Shown: positions 26,207-34,467 of the stretch, in pieces | Layout of the letters: each line of letters begins with the position of its first letter | Position numbering within the stretch: the stretch's first letter is position 1 | DNA from: Candidatus Pseudolachnospira avium | Lineage (GTDB): Bacteria; Bacillota; Clostridia; Lachnospirales; Lachnospiraceae | Assembly: GCA_904420025.1 (NCBI GenBank) | Contig: CAJFTW010000143.1 | Coordinates: forward strand, 1 to 37,101 | DNA length: 37,101 nucleotides | Reading direction: 5' to 3' | The notes under the pieces: generated by a model | Told to the model about the DNA's origin: nothing | The model's input: only the letters and a program-made list of their open reading frames with translations | The model's database searches: none | Made by a program: the position numbers and the translations under genes

Positions 26207-27172
26207 TTACCCTCCTGCCGCGTAGCCGCCGCCCACATCATAGCCCAGGTCGCAGGTATAAACCCATTCGATCACGTCTCCCGGCTGAAGCTGATACCGG
26301 CTGCACCCATAGTTGGGAAACCATCCGTTTACTTTATACATCCAGCCGGACAGATCCCCGCAGTCAAATTCATACAGGTTATGGATTCCTTCGATATAGG
26401 CGGAATTATACATAGGGGTAAATTCAAATTCCATGTGGATCCGCCTTTCCCGTGTCACTCGCTGGAGAACGTCAAAAACACTTTCTCCCTCATGAAAGGT
26501 AACGGTGGTAGCCGCCAGGATCACGCCGTCGGCCGGCACCATAGGTTTCTTTTCCTCTGCCAGCATATCCATATTATTTAAAATGGTATCACACCGTATG
26601 GAAAGAGTGCAGGTATACTGGGTCTCCTCATCCACAAAGGTCTCCTCCGGCTCCACCGGCTGGGGTTTTCCTTCCGGCACCGGATCGGTCAGATACGGAT
26701 CCTTCCCAGCTTCCGCAGTGGTTTCCGGCTCCGTCTCTATTTCCGGACTGGTCTCCGGCACACTTGCCGAACCGCCCACCGTGCCAGGTGCGGAAGAAGT
26801 CGGCTGCGGTCCGGGGGCCGGTTTAGAAGCAGGCTGGGAAGTTCCCCCTGCCGTTGCGGCCTCCGCCTGGCGTGTCTCCGCCGGATCGGTCTCCTTTCCC
26901 TGGCTCTCCGCCAGAGCAGCACTGCTTGTATCTGTTTCCGCCTGTACGGTGTTTTTCTCTTCCTGGCTTTCTTTTTCCCGGGTTGCTTCTGCCTGGCTTT
27001 CTTTCTCCAGCAGCACCTGTTCTGAGGAAGCCGCGGCTGTTCCCGCCACTGCGCTTCGGTTGGGGGTTGGCTGAAGCAGGAACGCCGCCGCCAACACCGC
27101 TATAACACACACCGCCGCCACCCCGATTTTTCCGTATTTGCTTTTGAAAAATTTTTGAATGACTTCTTTCAT
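26207..27172 (-). CDS. Membrane-tethered DUF4430 (transcobalamin C-terminal-like) protein
   Basis: The start is put at the ATG at 27172, after GAGGTGG, rather than at the TTG at 27187, giving 321 residues. It has one N-terminal membrane segment (KIGVAAVCVIAVLAAAFLL) with no lipobox. A Ser/Glu/Gln- and Pro-rich extracellular linker of about 150 residues follows, and the C-terminal domain is DUF4430, with GWMYKVNGWFPNYGCSRYQL and GDVIEWVYTCDLGYDVGG. DUF4430 is named for similarity to the C-terminal domain of transcobalamin and intrinsic factor. It is probably a B12-binding or hand-off protein sitting next to the ECF importer encoded immediately after it. Confidence 0.88.
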   Translation of the reverse strand: MKEVIQKFFKSKYGKIGVAAVCVIAVLAAAFLLQPTPNRSAVAGTAAASSEQVLLEKESQAEATREKESQEEKNTVQAETDTSSAALAESQGKETDPAETRQAEAATAGGTSQPASKPAPGPQPTSSAPGTVGGSASVPETSPEIETEPETTAEAGKDPYLTDPVPEGKPQPVEPEETFVDEETQYTCTLSIRCDTILNNMDMLAEEKKPMVPADGVILAATTVTFHEGESVFDVLQRVTRERRIHMEFEFTPMYNSAYIEGIHNLYEFDCGDLSGWMYKVNGWFPNYGCSRYQLQPGDVIEWVYTCDLGYDVGGGYAAGG

Positions 27173-27209
27173 CTCCTGCCACCTCAAAATTTCTGAGACA
27201 CCTGAAAGC

Positions 27210-27234
27210 CCAGCGGCGTATTCCGCGCCGCTGG
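27210..27234 (-). other. Intercistronic 9-bp hairpin
   Basis: CCAGCGGCG and CGCCGCTGG arms with a 7-base loop lie between the giant surface gene and the DUF4430 gene, inside outer TCTGAG/CTCAGA arms. There is no T-run, so it may lower downstream expression or protect the 3' end rather than stop transcription fully. Confidence 0.55.
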
Positions 27235-27280
27235 ACTCAGACTCAAGCTACTCGTTTTCAGGGAATGTTCCTTCTTTTCT

Positions 27281-30200
27281 TTACCGCCGGTTCTTTTTTC
27301 TGCTCACGGCGGACAGCAGGGATACCGCTGCCAGGGCACCCAGGAACACCACTACATACATCCCGGTCAGGCTGTTGTCGCCGGTCTTGACCGTTCCGGC
27401 GCCGTCTGCCCCAGCATTCTGGGTCCCAGGCGCCGCTGTATCGTTGAGATTTCCGGTGCCAACGCCGGCATTGTTCCCGGTGTTAGCCCCCGGCTGGTTC
27501 CCGGTGTTATCTTCCGTGTTGTTTCCGGGCTGGTTTCCGGTGTTGTCTTCCGTGTTGTCCCCCGGCTGGTTTCCGGTGTCATCGCCCGGATTGGCCTGGC
27601 CATCGTCCGGGTTGGCCTCCGCCGGCTGGAACACCGCGAACGCGCCGATCTGGCTGGTCTCAAACACCAGTTTCCCATCTGCCAACGTGGCCGGGATTTC
27701 AGCCATGCTGCCGTCCTCGTTCATGAGGTACACTCGGCTTCTTGTTCCTTCGTATCCCTCCGGAAGCGGAATGGACACCGTAATCGGGCCATCCGGCTGT
27801 ACTTCCAGATTATTTTCCAGCAGATACATGTCGTACAGGGCAAATTTCCCCTCCGGCAAGGCAGCAGCCGCCTGGTCGTATCGATTCCCGGAGGAAAGAA
27901 TGGTAACCTCCAGGACCAGGCCGTCCAGAACGCCTTCTTTGCCGGTGACGGTAACGCTGCCTCCGTTGACATCCGGCAGCGTTACATTGCCTTCCTCCGG
28001 CTCCTCCGGTTCCGGCGTATCCGGTTCTGTCCGGATGGTCACATCGCTCATATCATACAGGGTGTTCTTCTGCTCCAGCAGTCGTTCATACGCCACCAAT
28101 GCATAGGTTCCCTGCTCCGTGGCCATCTGGTTGTATCCGCCGTCCGCCGTATGCTGGAAGCCTCCCTCCTCTGCCGTAAAGGAAAGCAGCGCGGTAACCG
28201 GATTTCCTCCCTCCTTGACAAAACGGGGATCCTCCGCCGGGTTGATGCCCAGGGAAGACAGCGCCACAATCACCTGCGCCGTGCTTTCCGCGTTCACCGT
28301 TCCCCAGCTGGCAAAACCGCCGTCTGTCCGCTGCAGCTTAGACAGGCACTCCACCGCCTTGTCCGCCGCGGCTTTGACTTCACTGTCGGTTCCACAGTAA
28401 GGGGCCAGCGCCTGCAGTGCCATAGCCGTCATATCCGGATCCGCTGTTGTTCCGCTCAGCGCCCAGCCGCCGTCTTCCAGCTGCCGGCCCAGTATGTTCG
28501 CAATCAGCTTCTCCCGGGTCACCGGGACCGCGGCGTCACTGTCCGGTATCGCGTAATCATGGGAATCCAGTGCAATCAGCGCCCAGATCGGCCCATTGAT
28601 CCCCTGGCGGGTCACATACCCCATATCCGTCAGGTTCGCGAGCAGATTGTATCCGGCCACATCCGTCACATCATAGCCCAGCGCTGTCAGCGCCAGGATC
28701 ACGCGGGAGTATTCCGTGGATTTGTTTCTGCTGTCCGGCAAAACCCCTTCATTGCTTTCCAGCGCCTCCACGACCTTCTCATAATAATGGGCGTAATAGT
28801 CCTCCGGCACTTCATAGCCCGCCCGGGCCAGCGCCAGCACCGCCCATTCGCCGCCAATGCTGGTTACCTCCGGTTCCGGCACTTTGTCCAGCAGTACGGA
28901 CAGGTAGCGGTCGGTATCCGGCGCGGGGGCCGGCTCTTCCGGTTCTGTAAGCTGCAGATAGCAGATATACGGTTCCTTTTCTCCTTCCTGCACGATCACA
29001 CGGATCAGGCCTTTCTCCGGAATAGAGGAATAAATCCTCTCTTCTCCATTTTCACTGTTGATGTAGATATTGGCATCCTCCGGAGCGTTCACCCGGACCG
29101 TCAGCGCTTCCCCTTCTTCCTGGCCCTCTGCCAGCGAAACCCGGACAACCCCGCCGTTTTCCGGCAAGGCCACTTCCTGGCCGTTGACTACAAGGGATTC
29201 CGGCGCCTGGGTCTGGCCCACCGGCGCTTCCGCCGGGTTCGTTACCCGGTTCACCGCCGTAATCTCGGTAGACTTCTCCCCAATCGCCCCGGCGTAAATA
29301 CTGGAAGCGGTGGCAATCCGGATATAAGAGACGCTGTCCAGCTCCACCGGCATGCCGTTTTCATCCACCGCCCAGCTCAGGTCAAAGGCATCTCCGCCCG
29401 TCGCCACGGTGTCCGGATGATTGTAGGGGTTGGTGGCAACGCTGTTGATGGTTCCGTTGGTATTGACATCCGCATAGCCAAAGTCCGTAAAGACAGCCGC
29501 CGCGCTTCCATAATTATCCTCGGCATTGCTGTTCAGCCGGGGGCCTGTTACGGTCATAGACTGCTCCCGCTCCTCCGTCCAGTCAAAGTACGGGTAGGAG
29601 GCTGCCTGGGGATAGTTATAATTTTCTCCGCTCTCCCCATCCGAGTTGGTCCAGGCCGACTTGCCGTCCCGGTTGGTGTACGTCATGGAATAATCCCAAT
29701 CGTTGTAATCCTCATAGTGGTCAGACCCCGCCAGGGTATACCAGGTTTCTCCGTCCTGGGAGACCTGCACATAGCCCGGCTCATGGGCGCCGGTGCCAAA
29801 GGCGTTCCCGTACACAATAAAATCCGCTCCATAGGGGTTCTTCGGATCATTTTCAATGGGCTTCTCATACTGATAAATGATATAGCCTCCAAAATTTCCC
29901 ACAGAAAGCACCCCGCCGCCGTCCTTCAGCGTGCGCTCCGGCATGGTCCCGTAGTTGGACGCATTGGTATACTGAGAACCGATGCACAGATACTCCACCA
30001 CACGGTCCGGATAAACATCCTTTTCTCCCCGCGGATAAACGGTAAAAGCATACTGGCTGGTGCCGGTGTTGCCCTCCCCGTCCTCCACCTGGAGAATGAT
30101 GTTGGTGGTGGAACGCGCATTGCTTCCTGTACCGGTTATGGGAAGGATGGGCGTGGTGTAAAGAGGATTCCCCTCTTCATCCGCACCGGAAGGCTCCAGC

Positions 30201-33200
30201 AAGTTGGCGTCGGTGACAGATGTCTTATACACCTGGATCCCCTCCGGAACCGTAAAGGTCAGATCCGCCTCCGTCTCCCCGCTGGGGATCAGCGCCGATA
30301 AGGTGTAACGGTCGCTCTGAAAGCCCGGCGCGTAAAACGTTCCGCCTTCCACTTCTGCCGAAAGAATTTTGGCGTCTATGCCCAGCGGCTCCACGCTTTC
30401 CACATAAATCCGGAACTCCTTTTCCGGATTGGCAAAAGGATCCTCCGCGCCTGCCGCCACCTGTTCCGCATGATATTTCTCCGAGTTGACCCGAAGAGTG
30501 ATCACGGCTCCCTTTTCGCCAACCTTAATGGGAGAGCTCTTCCAGTTGGTCACCGCCTCTTCCAGCGGTTCCCCATCCACATAAATCATCGCCCGCTGGC
30601 TTGCCGAACCAAAACGAGGGGAAAGGGAGAGGGTGGTGGTCCGGCTTCCATAAATATACGTTTTATAGGCGGTTACCGAGTTCGACCACCCGGTGAGGGG
30701 CTTTCCGGTTGACCCGGTGGCCAGCTCCTCGGTCTCCTCGTCATAGCGGAACAGCGTTCCCTCCTTGTATCCCAGGTAGGTGGGATAGGCCAGCGCCGTC
30801 TCCCCATTGGGGTAAAGGGTCATGCCGGAAACGGTGCAGGTGGGATTATAAGGGCGGAAAATCCGGAAAGTATAGGTGGTAACATTGTCCTCCTGCCCGG
30901 TGGGATACACCTCAATAGTCACCACATTCTCGCCGGAAGCCAGTACGTTGGCAATATTGACTGCCGCACCGTCCGTCAGCTCCACCTCCTGCTCCGCCCC
31001 TTCACTGGTGCGGTAGCGCAAAACCGCCGTCAGGGATTCCCCGTCAAAATACGGCGTGAACGCCAGTGTCGCATAGGTATAACGGTTTTCCTCTATCTCC
31101 CAGTCATACTCCAGCTGGGCGGCGTTGAAGCCAGCCTTGGCGCTGGCATGGCCAAAATAGCTGTACTGGGTCAGGGCCAGGTCATCCAAATAGGCCTTTC
31201 CTTCCTCTTTTACCTGCAAATACAGAGAGGCCCGAACCGGTTTCTCCGCCGTAGACCGGGAAGAGACTGCCGTCAGATAGGTCTGCCCCGGTTTGCGGAC
31301 CGTCACAAGGCCCTGGGCGTCCACCGTGGCCACCGTCTCATCTGCGCTGGACCAGGTGAAGGTTTCCCCTTCCTCTGCCCCCAGCACCTGCAGCTGTACC
31401 TGCTTTCCTTCCTCAAAAATTACGCTGTCTTCCCCAGGCTGCCCCGCAATCTGAAGGCTTCTCCCGGTAACGGTAACCGGAAACGTGCACTGGATGGAAG
31501 GATCGTACTTGAAGGTAGCGGTAACCTTGGTCGTCCCCAGGGCCAGCGGCGTAATGCTCAGGCCATAGGTTCCCTTGGTGGCAATGCTGCAGATAGACGG
31601 ATCCTCAATCTCATAGGTAAATTCCGTTGCGTACCAGCCCGTAAAAGCATTGGTGATCTCCGCTGGCTTCTGAAGATCCGCATGCTCCGCCAGTTCTGCG
31701 GTCACATCCGCCACTTCCGGCATGGCGGGCAGGATATTAATGGAGACCGAACCCAAGTATACGGTACTGTCCGAGTAGGCAGTGCTGGTCACATAGACCG
31801 TAACATTCTGCCGGGAATCCACATCTCCTGCCGTAAAGGTGCCGTCCCCATTGGCCGTGAGGGCGGAGGGATTGCGGGACTCCCATCCGGTCTCCACCTC
31901 CGCGTCCACATCCAGGGCGAAATCCAGAGAGAAGGTATCATCCTCTGCCGTCCCCTTTATGTAATACAGGGTATTGCCGGACGCAATCAGCGGTTCTCCC
32001 TCCCCAGGCGTAACCGTGGCGCTGGTTCCAATGCACCGGGCCGTGAACACCTCCGACTGGGCATTTCCATCGCTTGCGGTAATTTTATATTCACAGACCG
32101 CCGGCTTTGTGGAAAACAGAATATAATATCGTCCGCTGAAACTGTTGTAGCTAAGATCCACCGGCTCTCCGTCCAGGGTTGCGGAATAGGTCAGTTCATC
32201 TCCGTCCGGATCCTCAAAAATTTCATCCATATAGATATAAACGTAGGTGCCGCCGTACAGATAGGTTTTTCCTTTTTCCTCTGCATACTCTGTTTGGATC
32301 TGCGGGGCTCTGTTGCCGGAAGCCTCGCTCACACGCAGAGAGACGGTGTGGCTGGCCTCCGCCGTACCATCGCTGGCGGTGATTACCACCGTATAGGTGC
32401 CCGCCTGGGGAATCGTGCCGGCATATACGCTGCCATCCAGCGTCTGTTCCAGATCCAGTTCCGCAATTTTCACCGTGTAAGCCAGCGGGTCTCCGTCCGC
32501 GTCGGAAAAGAATTGGCTCAGGTCTACCGAAAATTCTTCCCCTGCCGCCGCCTCCAGCGTATCCGGCGCGTTATCCGCCACCACCGGCCCCTGGTTCTTC
32601 ACCTCCGGCTGCAGCTGGATAGTGACAGAATCCGTATAGACCGTCACCTGGTTGTTGTTCTGGGGATCCATATATTCCAGCTTGGTGGAGATGACAATCT
32701 GGCTGGTGGAGGTGACCGGTATTTCCTGATTAGGGCGATACCTCTCCTCCTTCCCATCCACCCGGACCGTTACCTGGGAGGAATAATTTTCCAGCTCCAC
32801 CTCAAAGGCAATGGAAGAAAGCTCCTCCGGCACCACGCAGGTGTAGCTTCCCTCCTCTTCTCCGGGGACCAGCGCAAGGCTTTCATCCGTCAGCTTCACT
32901 GCTTTGATTTCCGCGCTTTTGCTGTTAAAATCTCCGCCAATGTCCGCTCCCAGCTGGCAGGTATAGACCCAGCGGATGGTATCTCCGTCTTCCACCTGAA
33001 AAGCGGAACAGCCCTGGTTCATATACCAGTCATTCAGACGCACCATCCAGCCAGACTGGGGGCCTGCATCGAATTCTCCAAAATATTCATAGTGCGTTCC
33101 ATTCAGCTCAAAATCTTCCAGCCCAGCCAAATAGAATCCGTCCTCTATCGTGCCTGTGTAATCGCACCCAATGTTCAGAGCATTCAGCAGGCGGACGGTG

Positions 33201-33481
33201 ACCTCCGCCATGTTCTCCCCTTCCTCAAAGGGCACTTGCGTGGCCGGGATGATTTCTCCCAGCGGATTTTGATATAGCTCCTCAATGTAGTCATCCTCCG
33301 GGCGCACGCCATAGTCCTCAAAGGAAATGGTCACATAACCGGCCGGTTTTGCCACATCAAACGTAAGACCATCTGTGTCTATACCCGTCCGTTCGGCGCC
33401 TTCCACCGTTTGGGCCGGCGGCGGCGCCATTCCCAGCACCATCAGGACAGCCAGGAACAGACTTAGAATCCTCTTTTTCAC
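27281..33481 (-). CDS. Giant wall-anchored protein with DUF4430 and alpha/alpha-toroid domains, intrinsic factor-like
   Basis: Translation starts at a GTG, with AAAGGAG 8 bases upstream. Signal peptide; DUF4430 domain (about residues 50-185: GWMVRLNDWYMNQGCSAFQV, WVYTCQLGADIGG); cadherin/Ig-like domains about 290-440 with FSDADGDPLAYTV and FEDPDGDELTYSA; Big_2-like about 675-750; cadherin-like beta sandwiches about 760-1150; a surface domain about 1165-1415 (GGYIIYQYEKP, DFIVYGNAFG); an alpha/alpha-toroid of prenyltransferase/squalene-oxidase type about 1525-1820 (ILGRQLEDGGWA, LQRTDGGFASWG); a beta domain about 1830-1950; an NTEDNTGNQPG stalk; and VKTGDN plus helix and basic tail. Human intrinsic factor also combines a toroid and a DUF4430-like domain, in the reverse order. 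Proposed role: capture of corrinoids at the wall. Confidence 0.9.
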   Translation of the reverse strand: MKKRILSLFLAVLMVLGMAPPPAQTVEGAERTGIDTDGLTFDVAKPAGYVTISFEDYGVRPEDDYIEELYQNPLGEIIPATQVPFEEGENMAEVTVRLLNALNIGCDYTGTIEDGFYLAGLEDFELNGTHYEYFGEFDAGPQSGWMVRLNDWYMNQGCSAFQVEDGDTIRWVYTCQLGADIGGDFNSKSAEIKAVKLTDESLALVPGEEEGSYTCVVPEELSSIAFEVELENYSSQVTVRVDGKEERYRPNQEIPVTSTSQIVISTKLEYMDPQNNNQVTVYTDSVTIQLQPEVKNQGPVVADNAPDTLEAAAGEEFSVDLSQFFSDADGDPLAYTVKIAELDLEQTLDGSVYAGTIPQAGTYTVVITASDGTAEASHTVSLRVSEASGNRAPQIQTEYAEEKGKTYLYGGTYVYIYMDEIFEDPDGDELTYSATLDGEPVDLSYNSFSGRYYILFSTKPAVCEYKITASDGNAQSEVFTARCIGTSATVTPGEGEPLIASGNTLYYIKGTAEDDTFSLDFALDVDAEVETGWESRNPSALTANGDGTFTAGDVDSRQNVTVYVTSTAYSDSTVYLGSVSINILPAMPEVADVTAELAEHADLQKPAEITNAFTGWYATEFTYEIEDPSICSIATKGTYGLSITPLALGTTKVTATFKYDPSIQCTFPVTVTGRSLQIAGQPGEDSVIFEEGKQVQLQVLGAEEGETFTWSSADETVATVDAQGLVTVRKPGQTYLTAVSSRSTAEKPVRASLYLQVKEEGKAYLDDLALTQYSYFGHASAKAGFNAAQLEYDWEIEENRYTYATLAFTPYFDGESLTAVLRYRTSEGAEQEVELTDGAAVNIANVLASGENVVTIEVYPTGQEDNVTTYTFRIFRPYNPTCTVSGMTLYPNGETALAYPTYLGYKEGTLFRYDEETEELATGSTGKPLTGWSNSVTAYKTYIYGSRTTTLSLSPRFGSASQRAMIYVDGEPLEEAVTNWKSSPIKVGEKGAVITLRVNSEKYHAEQVAAGAEDPFANPEKEFRIYVESVEPLGIDAKILSAEVEGGTFYAPGFQSDRYTLSALIPSGETEADLTFTVPEGIQVYKTSVTDANLLEPSGADEEGNPLYTTPILPITGTGSNARSTTNIILQVEDGEGNTGTSQYAFTVYPRGEKDVYPDRVVEYLCIGSQYTNASNYGTMPERTLKDGGGVLSVGNFGGYIIYQYEKPIENDPKNPYGADFIVYGNAFGTGAHEPGYVQVSQDGETWYTLAGSDHYEDYNDWDYSMTYTNRDGKSAWTNSDGESGENYNYPQAASYPYFDWTEEREQSMTVTGPRLNSNAEDNYGSAAAVFTDFGYADVNTNGTINSVATNPYNHPDTVATGGDAFDLSWAVDENGMPVELDSVSYIRIATASSIYAGAIGEKSTEITAVNRVTNPAEAPVGQTQAPESLVVNGQEVALPENGGVVRVSLAEGQEEGEALTVRVNAPEDANIYINSENGEERIYSSIPEKGLIRVIVQEGEKEPYICYLQLTEPEEPAPAPDTDRYLSVLLDKVPEPEVTSIGGEWAVLALARAGYEVPEDYYAHYYEKVVEALESNEGVLPDSRNKSTEYSRVILALTALGYDVTDVAGYNLLANLTDMGYVTRQGINGPIWALIALDSHDYAIPDSDAAVPVTREKLIANILGRQLEDGGWALSGTTADPDMTAMALQALAPYCGTDSEVKAAADKAVECLSKLQRTDGGFASWGTVNAESTAQVIVALSSLGINPAEDPRFVKEGGNPVTALLSFTAEEGGFQHTADGGYNQMATEQGTYALVAYERLLEQKNTLYDMSDVTIRTEPDTPEPEEPEEGNVTLPDVNGGSVTVTGKEGVLDGLVLEVTILSSGNRYDQAAAALPEGKFALYDMYLLENNLEVQPDGPITVSIPLPEGYEGTRSRVYLMNEDGSMAEIPATLADGKLVFETSQIGAFAVFQPAEANPDDGQANPGDDTGNQPGDNTEDNTGNQPGNNTEDNTGNQPGANTGNNAGVGTGNLNDTAAPGTQNAGADGAGTVKTGDNSLTGMYVVVFLGALAAVSLLSAVSRKKNRR
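27479..27590 (-). repeat. In-frame 36-bp repeats coding the TGNQPGxNTEDN stalk
   Basis: About two and a half 12-codon units precede the VKTGDN anchor of the giant protein. They resemble a wall-spanning spacer and are likely to vary in number. Confidence 0.78.
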
Positions 33482-33603
33482 TTTTCTGTCTCCTTTCTAT
33501 CTCGCCTGTTGTTTCCGCAAACAGCCGGCGTCTCTGCTTACGGGATCTATTGCCATGGCATTCCGCCATTGAGGCCCTTTTCTCTGGCCGCGGCTCCTGA
33601 AAA

Positions 33604-33635
33604 TCAAAAAGCCGGACCCCTGTCTGGAGTCCGGC
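33604..33635 (-). terminator. Intrinsic terminator after riboswitch element 2
   Basis: On the minus strand GCCGGAC...GTCCGGC (7-bp stem, extendable with CC/GG) is followed by TTTTTGATTTT. It lies between the B12 box and the giant gene, as expected for a transcriptional off-switch. Confidence 0.85.
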
Positions 33636-33679
33636 GCAAATACAGCCATACATCCATGATTCAGGAACGCTAAAGCATG

Positions 33680-33905
33680 ACAACCGAAATTGAGTATCCT
33701 GGCTGACGCCTGGAAAGCTCTCGCCTCCCCATCCGTTTCCTGCCTTCCCATGCTTTCACACAGTGGCTGACTTTCGTCCACGCGGTTTTCCGCGCTTTGG
33801 AACGGCATAACGCTTACAGTACCGTTTCTGTGCGGGGCTTCTCACCCCATTCCTCTTTTCCGCCCATTTTCCCCGGCGGTATTCCGGTTCCTCTATTCTG
33901 TTATC
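33680..33905 (-). ncRNA. Cobalamin riboswitch, class I type (element 2)
   Basis: On the minus strand the conserved parts appear in the right order. They are the P4 hairpin GGGGTGAGAAGCCCC (33834-33848), ACTGTAA (33814-33820), GCCACTG (33761-33767 region), GGGAAGGC (33742-33749) and the B12-box form GTCAGCCAGGATACTC (about 33692-33707). The long peripheral part between ACTGTAA and GCCACTG fits the adenosylcobalamin-type class. A terminator follows, so bound cobalamin should shut down the surface protein and importer. Confidence 0.9.
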
Positions 33906-33971
33906 CAATCTTCCCTAACGGAAAAGCCTCCGCTGCCCGCGGCTTTCCCGCCATCCCCCATTCCTGGGAAC

Positions 33972-34001
33972 AAAAAAACTCTCTACGAATCCGTAGAGAG
34001 T
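33972..34001 (-). terminator. Intrinsic terminator after riboswitch element 1
   Basis: ACTCTCTACG and CGTAGAGAGT form a perfect 10-bp stem with a 4-base loop, followed by seven T on the minus strand. It is a textbook terminator between the two leader elements. Confidence 0.9.
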
Positions 34002-34009
34002 GGTCATTC

Positions 34010-34175
34010 CGCTGCTGTGCGCTTTTGCTCCCACGGATCTGACGAATTTCACGCCATATTCCATGAGACAGTAGGCATTTCGGGCTTTACCGAACGTCAG
34101 GACGCATCTCCTGCCTGGCTCCGGAGTTTCACCGGATCTCCTCTTAGCGCTGTACACAGTACGCGGCTGTTTCAT
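34010..34175 (-). ncRNA. Compact class II-type cobalamin riboswitch-like element (element 1)
   Basis: On the minus strand the leader has GCTAAGAGGAGA, the P4-like hairpin TCCGGTGAAACTCCGGA, then CAGG, the P6-like hairpin TTCGGTAAAGCCCGAA, and ATGCCTACTG running into CATGGAATATGGC and CGTCAGATCC. Order and spacing match the small env8-like (class II, methyl/aquocobalamin-type) riboswitch as I remember it, without the long ACTGTAA...GCCACTG periphery of element 2. A terminator follows directly. Ligand and class are inferred. A structured switch of some kind is well supported by promoter, fold and terminator. Confidence 0.65.
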
Positions 34176-34213
34176 GTTTCACTGATATTTCCAACTGGCT
34201 GCTATCCTTACAG

Positions 34214-34273
34214 ACATTTTCGTTTTCCCCAGCATCACCTCTTTAAAAATGACCTATCGGAAAACGAAAATGT
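34214..34273 (-). other. 15-bp perfect inverted repeat near the 5' end of the leader
   Basis: ACATTTTCGTTTTCC and GGAAAACGAAAATGT flank a 30-base loop just after the predicted transcription start and before element 1. It could be a 5' stabilising hairpin or a protein operator. Confidence 0.75.
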
Positions 34274-34296
34274 GTCTTTTCTGAAAATTCAAATAT

Positions 34297-34325
34297 AGAA
34301 TAATACATTCCTTTTAAATTGTCAA
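34297..34325 (-). promoter_or_regulatory. Promoter of the cobalamin-uptake operon
   Basis: TTGACA, 17 bases, TATTCT on the minus strand. Transcription should begin near 34290, giving a leader of about 810 bases with both riboswitch-like elements. Confidence 0.78.
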
Positions 34326-34345
34326 TCGTAAATTTAAATGAACGT

Positions 34346-34372
34346 TTCCCGTAATTTGGGAATTATTTTCCC
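34346..34372. promoter_or_regulatory. Overlapping inverted repeats in the divergent promoter region
   Basis: TTCCC, GGGAA and TTCCC alternate with 7- and 5-base gaps, so the middle arm can pair with either side. This lies between the two divergent promoters and could be an operator for the alpha-galactosidase gene. Confidence 0.4.
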
Positions 34373-34388
34373 GTTCCATTCCTTCCAC

Positions 34389-34417
34389 TTGACGAATCCG
34401 CAAAAGCATAGTATGTT
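34389..34417 (+). promoter_or_regulatory. Promoter of the alpha-galactosidase gene
   Basis: TTGACG, 17 bases, TATGTT, about 50 bases before the start codon. It is a moderate match (5/6 and 4/6). Confidence 0.6.
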
Positions 34418-34467
34418 TCAACTGTGCCCTGATTTACCACGGGTATCCTCAGCAAAGGAGAGATGCT

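Noticed and set aside
28151-30301. 716-residue plus-strand ORF antisense to the giant surface gene
   Set aside because: Shadow frame: composition is unlike a protein, it has no ribosome site, and the opposite frame has clear domains and an anchor. The same holds for 31148-33277 and 2651-3715.
33915-34175. 86-residue minus-strand ORF (MKQPRTVYSAKRR...)
   Set aside because: It lies over the structured leader and terminator, has no ribosome site, and its sequence is explained by riboswitch element 1.
34010-34175. FMN riboswitch or group II intron piece
   Set aside because: TCCGGTGAAACTCCGGA recalls the FMN element, but the other FMN boxes are absent. The order of hairpins fits a compact cobalamin element better, and no intron domain V or reverse transcriptase is present.
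34179-34235. 18-codon leader-peptide-like frame in the cobalamin leader (MLGKTKMSVRIAASWKYQ)
   Set aside because: GAGG is only two bases from the ATG and the frame overlaps one arm of the long inverted repeat. Chance is more likely.
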